From: Campylobacter concisus UNSWCS
GTDB lineage: Bacteria > Campylobacterota > Campylobacteria > Campylobacterales > Campylobacteraceae
Direction: 5' to 3'
NCBI RefSeq assembly: GCF_000466685.1
Contig: NZ_ANNG01000010.1
Location: 1-64,000 of the forward strand
Length of the DNA stretch: 64,000 nt
Shown: positions 55,321-63,932 of the stretch, piece by piece
Layout of the letters: every line of letters starts with the position of its first letter
Position numbering within the stretch: position 1 is the first letter of the stretch
Position numbers and translations under genes: made by a program
Notes under the pieces: model-generated
The model's database searches: none
Told to the model about the DNA's origin: nothing
Seen by the model: the letters and a program-made list of their open reading frames with translations, nothing else

Positions 55321-55349
55321 TAGCTGGCTGCTACATTTGCAGCTGGCTA
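55321..55349 (+). terminator. Hairpin after leuA
   Basis: TAGCTGGCTGC (55321-55331) pairs with GCAGCTGGCTA (55339-55349) through 11 positions including two G-U pairs, around a seven-base loop, six bases after the leuA stop. No long U-run follows, so it may protect the mRNA 3' end or give weak termination. Confidence 0.5.
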
Positions 55350-55387
55350 CTTCAAATTTAGCTACTCTTTAAATTTACTGCGTTTTT

Positions 55388-55470
55388 CAAATTTTAAAAT
55401 TACATTCACTCGCCTTAGCAGACTACTAAATTTAGAGCCGTGATATGCCAGCTCTAATTTTAAAATTTGC
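55388..55470 (+). repeat. Dispersed palindromic repeat, internally deleted copy
   Basis: Has the left end CAAATTTTAAAA, the CATTCACTCGC segment and the right end TTTTAAAATTTGCT, but the central stem-loop is missing: ACTACTAAA runs straight into TTTAGAGCCG. The deletion endpoints are the inner inverted repeats. The 83-bp copy precedes a fuller copy by about 40 bases. Confidence 0.65.
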
Positions 55471-55511
55471 TTGAACATTTTTGTAAAAATTAAATATTTT
55501 AGTTTGTAGTT

Positions 55512-55616
55512 ACAAATTTTAAACTCTCACTCACCCACAAGAATTAACTACTAAAATTTGGCTTCGCTTACCGCTTAGCTCAAATTTTAGAGCCGAAATT
55601 GCTCGTTTAAAATTTG
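55512..55616 (+). repeat. Dispersed palindromic repeat, nearly full copy
   Basis: It follows the 7388 copy from ACAAATTTTAAAC through CTACTAAAATTTGGCTTCGCTT and CTCAAATTTTAGAGCCG, but lacks the CTCATGAAATT segment near the right end, so it is about ten bases shorter. Confidence 0.72.
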
Positions 55617-55649
55617 ATCAAAATCTTTCTAGAGCACTTGCCTATACAC

Positions 55650-55667
55650 TTTACAAGCTTATGTAAA
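55650..55667. promoter_or_regulatory. Palindrome TTTACA-N6-TGTAAA upstream of the binding-protein gene
   Basis: Six-base arms match perfectly around AGCTTA. The site lies about 50 bases upstream of the -10-like GATAAT (55715-55720) and 84 bases before the ATG, a position suited to an activator or repressor of amino-acid uptake. Identity of the regulator is unknown. Confidence 0.35.
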
Positions 55668-55750
55668 TTTCTATCATTGCGCTAAATTTAAACAAATTTT
55701 AATAGATAAATGCCGATAATTAGGGCTTTAAATCACCTTAAAGGATAGAC

Positions 55751-56467
55751 ATGAAAAAGATCTTTGCTCTTTTACTGACAGCTTTTGTTGCTCTTTGTGC
55801 AAACGAGCTAAAATTTGGTACAGCGGCAAACTACCCGCCATTTGAATACATCGATGAAAATAACAAAATAACAGGCTTTGACATCGATCTGATAGATGAA
55901 ATTTCAAAGCGTGCTGGCTTTTCATACAAGATCATAAATATGAGCTTTGATGGTCTCATCCCAGCGCTTAAAGCTGGCAAGATAAATGGCATCATAAGTG
56001 CGATGAGCGCGACTCCCGATAGACTAAAGTCGATTGACTTTACAAAGCCATACTATCTAACTGAAAACATCTACCTAAAGAAAAAAGGCAACGACGCTTT
56101 AAAAGCTAAAGAGGAGCTAGCTGGCAAAAAAGTAGGCGTGCAACAAGGCACCATCCAAGAGCTAGCTGCAAATGCGATAAATGGCGCAAAAGTAGTGCCT
56201 TCAGAAGATACTGTGCCACTTATAATGGGGCTAAAAGTTGGCAAATTTGACGCAGTCATCCTTGATAGCTCGATCGGCTATGGCTTTATTAAGAAAAACC
56301 CTGAAGTAGAGGCATTTTTCAAAGAGGTTGATGGTAGCGAGGGCTTTTCAATCGCTTTTGATAAAAATAAGCAGAGCGAACTTATCGCTAAGATAAATCA
56401 AATTTTAGATGAGATGAAAAAAGACGGCAGCTACGACGCACTGCTTAAAAAATACGAACTAAAATAA
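55751..56467 (+). CDS. Amino-acid ABC transporter substrate-binding protein
   Basis: The 238-aa periplasmic protein has a signal peptide (MKKIFALLLTAFVALCANE, cut after about residue 17) and the family 3 solute-binding pattern: FGTAANYPPFEYID, GFDIDLIDEISKR, GLIPALKAGKINGIISAM and RLKSIDFTKPYY. This points to polar or basic amino acids. Permease and ATPase genes are not adjacent, so it stands alone between hairpins, with its own promoter region. Confidence 0.9.
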   Translation: MKKIFALLLTAFVALCANELKFGTAANYPPFEYIDENNKITGFDIDLIDEISKRAGFSYKIINMSFDGLIPALKAGKINGIISAMSATPDRLKSIDFTKPYYLTENIYLKKKGNDALKAKEELAGKKVGVQQGTIQELAANAINGAKVVPSEDTVPLIMGLKVGKFDAVILDSSIGYGFIKKNPEVEAFFKEVDGSEGFSIAFDKNKQSELIAKINQILDEMKKDGSYDALLKKYELK

Positions 56468-56476
56468 CACCTCTCA

Positions 56477-56510
56477 ACTAGCCTGCAAATTTAGCAGGCT
56501 AGCTTTATCT
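56477..56510 (+). terminator. Intrinsic terminator after the binding-protein gene
   Basis: CTAGCCTGC (56477-56485) and GCAGGCTAG (56493-56501) form a perfect 9-bp stem with a seven-base loop, followed by CTTTATCTT. It lies nine bases after the stop codon. Confidence 0.8.
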
Positions 56511-56529
56511 TGCATTTTAAAATTTATAC

Positions 56530-56535
56530 TAAAAT
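56530..56535 (+). promoter_or_regulatory. Probable promoter of the M16 protease gene, -10 TAAAAT
   Basis: ATACTAAAATCCGC lies 33 bases before the ATG and just after the terminator of the previous gene. It is the same -10 context as at 7735 and 44005. Confidence 0.5.
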
Positions 56536-56567
56536 CCGCTTTTACATAGAAATTTAAAGGACGGATT

Positions 56568-59306
56568 ATGAGAAAAATTCTGCTACTTTTGTGCTTAGCA
56601 CTTAGCCTCTTTGCCTTGCAAAATGACAAAGATATGCTAAGTGGCGAGCTAAAAAACGGGCTTAAATACTATATAAAAGAGAATAAACTCCCGCAAAAAA
56701 CGGCCATATTTTACCTAGTCGTAAACTCAGGCTCGACTGATGAGAAAGACGGTGAGCAGGGGCTTGCGCACTTTTTGGAGCACATGGCGTTTAATGGCAG
56801 CCGTGACTTTAGCAAAAATGAGCTTATCAAGCAGCTTGAGAGCCTCGGGGTTAAATTTGGCGCTGATCTAAACGCGCAAACAAGCTACGATCAGACGAGC
56901 TACACGCTAAGCATAAATGTAAATGAGAAAAATTTAAAGGACGTTTTTAAGGTTTTTTCAAACTGGATCGATGGCGTAAAGATCGACGCAGGCGAGCTTG
57001 ATAAGGAGCGTGGCGTCATAATGGAGGAGGAGCGCCAGCGAAACACGCCAGCATATAGGCTCTATCTTGCCCAAAGTAAGGACATCTTTGCTGGCAGCAT
57101 CTATCAAAAAAGAGTGCCTATAGGCGACATGAACGTGATAAAAAGTGTGGATGCTAAGCACATGCAAGAGTTTTATGAGAGGCTATATCAGCCAAGATTT
57201 ATGAGCTTTGTGGCAGTTGGCGACTTTGATAAAAACGAGATAAAAGCTCTGATAGAGAAAAACTTTAGCGCAGCAAAAAACAGCAACTCATACGTTCATC
57301 CAGACAAAAGCATCGCTTTTAAAGATGGGCTAAATGTCTTTAACTACGACGCAAACGAGACGGCGGCTCAGTTTGTAAGGCTTAGCTTTTTTGATAAATT
57401 TAAGCCAGTTTCAGACGAGGCTGACGTGAAGCGAAATTTAAAAGATGCGCTAATAGCTAGCCTTATAAATATGCTTTACGAGCAAAAAAATGCAAATAAT
57501 TCATCAAATTTAAGTGTTGATTTTATGGCGCAAACGCTTCAAGCAAAGCAAAAAATTTATAGCTTTGAGGCAAATGTGATCGGAGATGATTTTAACGCTA
57601 GCCTTAAAGATATGTTAAGCGTTTTAAAGGGCATTGAGAAATTTGGCTTTAATAAAGGCGATTTTAGCGATGTGAAAAAGGCGTTTGTGGCAAATGTAGA
57701 GGCTAAATTTAAACGCTCAAAAACTAAAAAATCAAGCGTTTATGCAAGTGAAATTTTAAATATGATCGAAAATGGAGGCTTTGTGCTAAGCGATGAAGAT
57801 AGCAAAAATCTTAGCCTAAAGCTCTTAAACGAGATCACGCTAGAGGATGTTAATGCTAGATTTAAACAAATTTTAGCCATACCTGATGAGCGCGTGAGGG
57901 TCTTTAGCAAAGATGGCTTTAAACTTAGCAAAGAGGCCTTTTTGAAGCTAAAAGATGAGGCTAGCCCTTACGATACAAATTCAGCTAGCCAGAGCCTAAA
58001 TAAGAGCCTTGGCAATGAAAATTTAGAGCCAAAAGATATAGTCTCTAGCGAATTTGACCAAAAGCATGGCATCTACACTTATAAGCTGCCAAATGGCTCG
58101 CAAGTCATCTTTAAGCCACTAGCCACCAAAAAAGATAGCATCTTGTTTGCGGCCATTAGCAAGGGCGGCACTTCAGATCTTGCCGATCCTAAGCTTGGTG
58201 GCTTTGCGGTTGCGCTTACAAATGAAAGTGGCGTTGGCAAATTTAACAACTACGAGCTTTCAAAGGTGCTAAACGACAAGATAGTAAGCTACGAAAAGAG
58301 CATAGAGGCGCTTACACAGGGCATTTACGGCTCTTCAAGCAGTGGTGATCTTAGCTCGTTGCTAGCTGTTATAAATTTAGAGTTTAACTTCCCAAGAGCC
58401 GATGCAAACGTGCTTGAGAGGATAAAGCAAAGAGCAAAAGATGAGCTAGCTAAAGAGCAAAATTTACCTGAATATAAATTTAGCACCGAATTTAGCAAGT
58501 TTTTTTACGAAAATAATAAGCGTGTAGCGCCCATTGAGATGGCGCAGATCGATGCGCTAAAGCTAAATGAGCTAAAAGAGATCATCAAAGATAAATTTAC
58601 AAACGCAGCCTCATACACCTTCGTAATCATCGGCGACACCGACGAGGAGAGACTTTTGCCACTTGTTAAAAAGTATATCGCTACCTTACCAAAGCTTGGC
58701 GAGGCTGAAAATTTTAAAGATGACGGCGTGCGAAGTATCAAAGGGCAGCACACCTTTAAAAGAGAGTATCAAAGCACAAAAAGAAGCGATGTGAGCGTGG
58801 ATATCGTAAATTTAGATACAAAATACAGCTTCAAAGAGGTGGTCAAGCTAAGAGCGCTAAGCTCGGTCTTAAAAACGGCGCTTCGAGAAAAGATCAGAGA
58901 AGACAAAGGTCAAACATACGGCTTTAGCCTAAACGCTAGGCTCGCTCGCTATCCGTATGAGCACTCAAAAGCGGTGATCGGCTTTACTTGCGACCCTGCA
59001 AACACGGACAAGATCATCGCCGAGATAAAAGAGATAATAGCTAGTATCAAGCGTGATGGCGCGCTTATGCCAAAGCATTTGGAGGATTTTAAGGCGCAGA
59101 GTGAAATTTCTATAAAAAAAGATTATGAAAAGCCTGAGTTTTGGCAAAATCTCATCATCTCAAATAAAATTTTTAACACGCCACTTTACACAGCTGATGA
59201 GTATCTAGATGCGGTCAAAGCGCTCACAAATGACGATATCAAAGAGGCTGCTAGGCTATATCTTGATGAGAAAAATATGGTGATAAGTATAAATAATCCA
59301 AAGTAG
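56568..59306 (+). CDS. M16 family zinc peptidase (PqqL-like)
   Basis: The 912-aa protein starts with a signal peptide (MRKILLLLCLALSLFA) and has the inverted zinc motif HFLEH at 68-72 with the third ligand Glu in VIMEEERQR, about 75 residues later. Two tandem M16 halves follow, the second (from about 490) being inactive, the usual M16B single-chain design. It should act in the periplasm on small proteins or peptides. AAAGGA precedes the ATG, and it has its own promoter. Confidence 0.9.
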   Translation: MRKILLLLCLALSLFALQNDKDMLSGELKNGLKYYIKENKLPQKTAIFYLVVNSGSTDEKDGEQGLAHFLEHMAFNGSRDFSKNELIKQLESLGVKFGADLNAQTSYDQTSYTLSINVNEKNLKDVFKVFSNWIDGVKIDAGELDKERGVIMEEERQRNTPAYRLYLAQSKDIFAGSIYQKRVPIGDMNVIKSVDAKHMQEFYERLYQPRFMSFVAVGDFDKNEIKALIEKNFSAAKNSNSYVHPDKSIAFKDGLNVFNYDANETAAQFVRLSFFDKFKPVSDEADVKRNLKDALIASLINMLYEQKNANNSSNLSVDFMAQTLQAKQKIYSFEANVIGDDFNASLKDMLSVLKGIEKFGFNKGDFSDVKKAFVANVEAKFKRSKTKKSSVYASEILNMIENGGFVLSDEDSKNLSLKLLNEITLEDVNARFKQILAIPDERVRVFSKDGFKLSKEAFLKLKDEASPYDTNSASQSLNKSLGNENLEPKDIVSSEFDQKHGIYTYKLPNGSQVIFKPLATKKDSILFAAISKGGTSDLADPKLGGFAVALTNESGVGKFNNYELSKVLNDKIVSYEKSIEALTQGIYGSSSSGDLSSLLAVINLEFNFPRADANVLERIKQRAKDELAKEQNLPEYKFSTEFSKFFYENNKRVAPIEMAQIDALKLNELKEIIKDKFTNAASYTFVIIGDTDEERLLPLVKKYIATLPKLGEAENFKDDGVRSIKGQHTFKREYQSTKRSDVSVDIVNLDTKYSFKEVVKLRALSSVLKTALREKIREDKGQTYGFSLNARLARYPYEHSKAVIGFTCDPANTDKIIAEIKEIIASIKRDGALMPKHLEDFKAQSEISIKKDYEKPEFWQNLIISNKIFNTPLYTADEYLDAVKALTNDDIKEAARLYLDEKNMVISINNPK

Positions 59307-59445
59307 AAATTTTTTTGGAGGGCTAGGCTGGCTGGCTTTTTAAATTTAATCCTGAATATAAATTTATGGAGCCAAGCTGGCTCTTTAAATTTGAGCCTGA
59401 ATAAAATTTAGCGCGCTAAGCCAGCCCCAAAATTTAAACTTAAAG
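59307..59445. repeat. Tandem and inverted GCTGGCT repeats between convergent genes
   Basis: Two imperfect copies of a 35-bp unit (59331-59366 and 59376-59410) start GCTGGCT and contain CTGAATA followed by AAATTTA. GGCTGGCTT (59330-59338) and AAGCCAGCC (59418-59426) are perfect inverted arms that can fold the whole block. It lies between the convergent M16 and 59446 genes and may act as a two-way terminator. Confidence 0.5.
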
Positions 59446-60348
59446 CTAAGCCAGTATATCCTTTGGCTTTAGCTTGTTTAGCTTTTGCACCAGATCATCA
59501 AAGCTTGCGCCGTTTTCTACCTCGCGCCTTATAAATTCCTCAAAAAACTCACGTTTTATGTCTTTATCCGTGTAGGTCACGCTCTTTTTGGTAACTTGCA
59601 TAGGCTTAAATTTCTCTTCTTCTATCTCTTCACCGCCATCTTCTCTAACTGGCACAAGGGCGATATTTTGCAGCACATCAGCGATATTTTCGCCCTTTTC
59701 ATAGCTTGTTTTTAGAAATTTCAAAAACTCATCTTTACTATTTTTATCAGCGTAGCTTACACGATGCGCCATCGCTTGACCTAGGATTTCTATGCGCTTT
59801 TTAGCCGATGTTTGCTCGTAGTGCAAGGCACCGTCTTTAAAAGAAATTTTCACATTTGCATGCTCGCCAAGTATCCTTTCGGCGGTAAATTCCAGCCATT
59901 TGTCTTTAAATTTATCTATGCTTAGATCAGAGTCTAGTAAATTTGTAGCTTCGCGGTTTAGATAAAGTGTGCCATTGGCGTGGTTGATTAGAAGTTTCAG
60001 GTTGTCGGTGGCAATAGCATATATATTGTAAGTTTTGTTAAACTCATCTACGCTAAAGCCGTTTTTCTCGCTGGTTAGAATGGAGCTTACTCGCCAAAGC
60101 TTCGTGCTATCAACGAAATTTTTAAGGCTAGCAACTTCATCTTTACCCATAGAGCTATCAAGCCCGTTCATCTTGCCCCAGATAGAAATTTTATCATTTG
60201 ACGAGTAGCCAGAGAGTGATAGATGCTTGAAGTCTAGGGCATTGGGAGAAATTTTTACCTTGCCTAAATTTGCGATAGTTGTTGGCTGCTTATTAAAAGC
60301 GTCTTGATAGTTAAAGCTTTGATTAAATCCATTTAGTGCGTTTATCAT
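59446..60348 (-). CDS. Conserved hypothetical protein, function unknown
   Basis: I do not recognise this 300-aa protein. It has no signal peptide or membrane segment, starts MINALNGFNQSFNYQDAF, and is rich in Lys/Asp/Glu with a helical C-terminal third (about 190-300) containing a Glu run (GGEEIEEEKFKP) and ending LKPKDILA. An N-terminal Asn/Gln/Phe-rich start is sometimes seen in proteins exported by the flagellar system, but this is speculation. It is followed on the minus strand by no gene and preceded by another short unknown gene. Confidence 0.65.
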   Translation of the reverse strand: MINALNGFNQSFNYQDAFNKQPTTIANLGKVKISPNALDFKHLSLSGYSSNDKISIWGKMNGLDSSMGKDEVASLKNFVDSTKLWRVSSILTSEKNGFSVDEFNKTYNIYAIATDNLKLLINHANGTLYLNREATNLLDSDLSIDKFKDKWLEFTAERILGEHANVKISFKDGALHYEQTSAKKRIEILGQAMAHRVSYADKNSKDEFLKFLKTSYEKGENIADVLQNIALVPVREDGGEEIEEEKFKPMQVTKKSVTYTDKDIKREFFEEFIRREVENGASFDDLVQKLNKLKPKDILA

Positions 60349-60399
60349 GTCAAATCCTTTAACACTATATCGGCAAATAAATTTAAATTTTAAGTGGGA

Positions 60400-60621
60400 T
60401 TATTTTTTATTGCGGTATTTTTCGAAAATGGCGATCATCTGGTGCGAGTCTTGCGCGACTTTGAGCTTGTTTGGGTTTTTGCTAAGTAGCTCTTCTCTTA
60501 AAGCGTCGATGAACTCCTTGTCCTTTTTGCAAGCTTCAAGGCTCACACGTCCTCTAAGTATAGCCATAAACATAATATCGGCAGTCGCGTTTATCATCTC
60601 AAGCATCTTTTCTTCGCTCAT
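60400..60621 (-). CDS. Small conserved protein of unknown function
   Basis: The 73-aa, mostly alpha-helical protein starts MSEEKMLEMINATADIMFMAILRG and ends FEKYRNKK. It has no membrane or catalytic motif. An AAAAGGGAC that could bind the ribosome is about 15 bases upstream, rather distant. The reading is supported by good codon use and by its place in a minus-strand row with 60654 and 59446. Function unknown. Confidence 0.6.
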   Translation of the reverse strand: MSEEKMLEMINATADIMFMAILRGRVSLEACKKDKEFIDALREELLSKNPNKLKVAQDSHQMIAIFEKYRNKK

Positions 60622-60653
60622 TTTTCTAAATTTTGTCCCTTTTTAAGCAAATA

Positions 60654-60947
60654 TTATTCCTTTACGCTTACAAAATTTATTATTTTCACTTCTTGGCTCT
60701 CTTTGCAAGCCTCCAGCGCAGCCGCATTTTTCACCATGTGAGCGCTCTTCATATGCTCTTTTTGGCTCTCTAAATTTTCCCAGCTCTCCATAAAGCAGTA
60801 TTCGCTTTTAGTGCCTGCAACTACGCCACACTCGTAGCTTATGCAGCCTTTATCTTTTCTTGAAGCTGGCACGATCTCTTTTAAAATCTCTTCAAATTTC
60901 GCCTCGCATCCAGCTTTTAACTTTACATTTACATAAAATCCTACCAT
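60654..60947 (-). CDS. Antibiotic-biosynthesis-monooxygenase (ABM) domain protein
   Basis: The 97-aa protein is a single ABM-fold domain of the YgiN/quinol monooxygenase type: VGFYVNVKLKAGCEAKFEEIL, then PASRKDKGCISYECGV and FMESWENLESQKEHMKSAHM. It is probably a cytoplasmic dimer acting on quinones or aldehydes; the substrate is not known. ATG at 60947 has AAAGGA upstream. The frame is open further upstream but lacks a start with a ribosome site. Confidence 0.82.
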   Translation of the reverse strand: MVGFYVNVKLKAGCEAKFEEILKEIVPASRKDKGCISYECGVVAGTKSEYCFMESWENLESQKEHMKSAHMVKNAAALEACKESQEVKIINFVSVKE

Positions 60948-60981
60948 TTGCCTATCCTTTAATATTTTTTTGGCTAAAATA

Positions 60982-61006
60982 ACGCAATTTAGACGCAAGT
61001 TTGCGT
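60982..61006. promoter_or_regulatory. ACGCAA direct and inverted repeats in the torA/ABM divergent region
   Basis: ACGCAA at 60982 and 60993 are direct repeats 11 bases apart, and TTGCGT at 61001-61006 is the inverted copy two bases after the second. The 162-bp gap separates the divergent ABM and torA-like genes. One-turn spaced direct repeats suit an OmpR-type response regulator. Confidence 0.4.
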
Positions 61007-61109
61007 ATTACATTACAAGGCCTTTTCATGACTAGATGATACAAAATACTAAATTTATAACTCATAAAACCAACCAAAAACAATAAATTTAACCAAAATC
61101 GGAGAAAAA

Positions 61110-62819
61110 ATGAAAAGACGAGACTTTTTAAAGCTTGGTGCCTTAAGCGCAGCAAGCCTTCAGGCAAAGGAGCTTGACGGAGCAGCTCAGGCACTTTTTG
61201 ACAAGCAAAGCGGACTAAGTGCAAACAAATTTGGCCCATTTTATGTAAGAACTATCGCAGGTCGCGTTGTAGAGACTGAGCCATTTGAGGGTGATGCATG
61301 CCCAAATGAGCTAAACAACGCACTTCTTGATCATATCCAAAACGAAAGCCGTGTAAAATATCCATTTGTTAGAAAGAGCTTTTTGGCTGACCCAAACAAC
61401 CCAAAGCCAGAGCTTCGTGGCAAAGAGGAGTTTGTGCGCGTTAGCTGGGACGAAGCGATAAAACTAAGTGCGAAAATTTTAAAAGAAAATTTTGATAAAT
61501 ACGGCGCTGAAGCGATATACGGACAGGTTTATCAGTGGGGTAGCCTTGGTAAAGTCGGCCACAGCCAAAAGACCGCAAAGAGGCTACTTAACGTGCTTGG
61601 CGGCTATGTAAATGAGCTTGGTGGCTACTCATACGGCGCAGCAACTGTCATTTTGCCTCACGTCACTGGCTCGATCGATCCAACACTAGCGCCAACAAAG
61701 TGGGAGGCTATCTTAAAAAATGCCAAAACGATCGTATTTTGGGGCACAAACCCAGTCGTTTCAAACAAGATCGCCATTGGCGTGCCGCTACACAACTCAT
61801 ATAAATACTACGATGAGATCAGAAAAAAAGGCGAGAGCGGCGAGATGAAAATTTATAGCGTCGATGTTTATCACAACGAAAGCGCAAGATATTTTGGCGC
61901 AAAGTACCTTGAAGTCGTGCCTTGCACCGATACAGCGATGATGATAGGTATGTGCAACTACCTTTTTGAAAAGGGGCTTTACAGCAAAGAATTTATAGAA
62001 AAATACACCGTTGGCTTTGATAAATTTAAAGAGTATATGCTTGGCACAAAAGACGGAGTCAATAAAAACCTAGCTTGGGCAAGCAAAATTTGTGGCGTGA
62101 GCGAGCTAGAGCTGGCGAAATTTAGCGAGGATCTAGCTAAAAACGACTCAGTCATAGTTAGTGGCTACGCCATCCAAAGGCAAGATCACGGCGAGATGGC
62201 CTACTGGGCGCTTGTGACGCTAAATGCGATGCTTGGACACATCGGCAAAGAGGGTTGTGGCTTTGTCACAAATGACGGCATGCACAAAAACGCTGATGAA
62301 AGCTTCATAGCGCCTAAACTAGCGGCTTTTGAGACGAAGGTGCCACAAAAATTTATTGATAGTGGCCTTGTGCCAAAGACTAAGGGCTACGAGCTGCCAA
62401 ACTCAAGGCTCATAGACGCGCTTTTAAGCCCTGGCAAGGAGATAACTAGAAATGGCAAGAGCTACAAGCTACCAAAGATCAGAGTGATGTTTAACGCCAA
62501 CGGCTCGACATTTACAAGGCATCCAGAGACCAACAGGGCGATAAAAGCTATGCAAAAAGTTAGTGCGATCATCACTTGCGAGCCATTTTGGACGAGCACG
62601 GCTAAATTTAGCGACATCGTCCTGCCAGCTGCGCTTGAGTGCGAGCGAACGGACATCGAGATGGCAAACTCAACTAGTGAGTATCTATTCGCCATTAAGC
62701 CGCTTGTTAAGCCATTTGGCGAGAGCAAGAGCGACTTCGAGATCGCAAGACTCATTGCAAAAGAGTGGGGCAGAGAAGAGGCATTTAGCGAGGGCAAAAG
62801 TGAGCTTTGGCGTCGATAA
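61110..62819 (+). pseudogene. torA: Truncated TorA/BisC-type molybdoenzyme (TMAO/biotin sulfoxide reductase), C-terminus lost
   Basis: The 569-aa reading frame begins with a Tat signal (MKRRDFLKLGALSAASLQA) and aligns with type III DMSO reductase-family enzymes: no FeS Cys set, GGYSYGAATVILPHVTG with the Mo-ligand Ser, VFWGTNPVVSNKIA, and VSGYAIQRQDHGEMAYW. Full-length relatives have about 820-840 residues. Here the frame stops after AFSEGKSELWRR, where homologues continue, and another gene body begins in another frame. About 260 C-terminal residues, including part of the cofactor cap domain, are missing, so activity is unlikely. Confidence 0.82.
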
Positions 62820-63597
62820 CGTGGGCGTTTTAAGGCTCATTGATGAGATCTTTGGAGAGGCTGGCGAGATAGCTAGGCTACTTGTCGAGATAGAGGTTGG
62901 TGAAAACCGCTCGGGCGTCATAGAAGAGGGCGATTTTAGAGCTTTGATGAGCGCTTTTAAAGAGTGTAAAAACGTGGAATTTTGTGGCGTTTTCTCGCAT
63001 GATGGCCACTCGTACAAGGCAAAAGATAAGTGTGAGTGCGAGCAAATTTTTAGGGTGGCAACCAAGAGAACGCTAAAATTTGCTGATATCGCGCGTGAGT
63101 TTGGATATAAAAATTTTACCGTTAGCATCGGCTCGACTCCGTCGCTGATAAACGACTTCGAGATACCAAAAGGCGTTACGGAGCTGCGCCCTGGCACATA
63201 TATATTTATGGATGCGTCGCAGGCAAATGCTTATGGTAGCTTTGATATGAACGCTGCTAGCGTGCTTAGCGTCGTGATCTCAAGGCCGACTGCGACCCGC
63301 ACGATCCTTGATGCTGGGGCAAAGGCGCTAACCAAAGAGAGGCGAAGTGAGGGCTTTTGCACGACACCTGGCATGGGTCTCATCGCGGAGCATGAAGTGT
63401 GGATAGATAGTCTATTTGACGAGCATGCGATCATCTTAAACGAGAAATTTGCAAAAAGTGTGCGCGTGGGCGATCTTGTTCGCATCTATCCAAATCACAT
63501 CTGTCCGGTGGTAAATTTGTATGACTACGCCTATCTCGTAAGCGGCGATGAGGTCTGCGAAAAAGTGCCAGTTTTGGCAAGAGGTAAGATAGCGTAG
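62800..63597 (+). pseudogene. Headless D-threonine aldolase/D-serine dehydratase-like fragment
   Basis: In the frame starting at GTG 62800 (SFGVDNVGVLRLIDE) the 265 residues match the metal-activated PLP enzyme family: LVEIEVGENRSGV, GVFSHDGHSYK, FTVSIGSTPS, TELRPGTYIFMDA, ILDAGAKALTKERR and the C-terminal metal motif NHICPVVN. The N-terminal part with the PLP lysine (RPHAKTHK-like block) is gone. GAGGG lies five bases before the GTG, so a short protein might still be made, but it would lack the cofactor lysine. The gene overlaps the torA end by 20 bases. Confidence 0.8.
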
Positions 63598-63654
63598 GGA
63601 TTTGCTTAGGTTTTATGTAAAAATTTAAATTTTAAAATTCAATAAAGCTTTTTT

Positions 63655-63770
63655 GCAAATTTTAAAATTCCTTTCACTCGCAAGAATTGACTACTAAAAT
63701 TTGGCTTCGCTTATCGCTTAGCTCAAATTTTAGAGCCGAAATTACTCGCTCATGAAATTTTAAAATTTGC
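63655..63770 (+). repeat. Dispersed palindromic intergenic repeat, full-length copy
   Basis: The 116-bp copy runs from GCAAATTTTAAA to TTTAAAATTTGC and is nearly identical to the 7388 copy through CTACTAAAATTTGGCTTCGC, TAGCTCAAATTTTAGAGCCG and AAATTACTCGCTCATGAAAT. It lies 58 bases after the aldolase fragment. Confidence 0.77.
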
Positions 63771-63895
63771 TGGAGTCTCAATAAAACGCAAGCAATGACA
63801 AGGTCTATCAAACATTATTCCGCACTCGTGTCAAATTTTCAAACACTTTTTAAACCAAATTTCACTCTTATAAACGCCGTCTAAATTTTAAGTGT

Positions 63896-63901
63896 TATAA
63901 T
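63896..63901 (+). promoter_or_regulatory. Probable cdsA promoter, extended -10 TGTTATAAT
   Basis: TATAAT with an upstream TG (extended -10) lies 32 bases before the ATG. AAGGAG at 63922-63927 is a strong ribosome site. Confidence 0.6.
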
Positions 63902-63932
63902 TACGGCAAAATAACGATTTTAAGGAGAGTGT

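Larger units (their letters stand above)
55316..55750. other. Intergenic region between leuA and the binding-protein gene (435 bp)
   Basis: No gene is seen. It holds the leuA 3' hairpin, a short deleted copy of the dispersed repeat (55388-55470), a nearly complete copy (55512-55616), an 18-bp palindrome (55650-55667) and a -10-like GATAAT (55715-55720). Confidence 0.7.
63598..63932. other. Intergenic region upstream of cdsA (335 bp)
   Basis: No gene is seen. It contains a full copy of the dispersed palindromic repeat (63655-63770), roughly 120 bases of unremarkable AT-rich DNA, and the cdsA promoter (63896-63901). Confidence 0.7.

Noticed and set aside
55316..55750. CRISPR array suggested by two similar repeats after leuA
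   Set aside because: The copies are long, palindromic and unequal, with no regular spacers and no cas genes nearby.
62563..62799. Upstream part of the open frame that leads into the aldolase fragment
   Set aside because: It is the out-of-frame reading of torA and encodes Arg/Ser-rich sequence with no similarity to the aldolase family.
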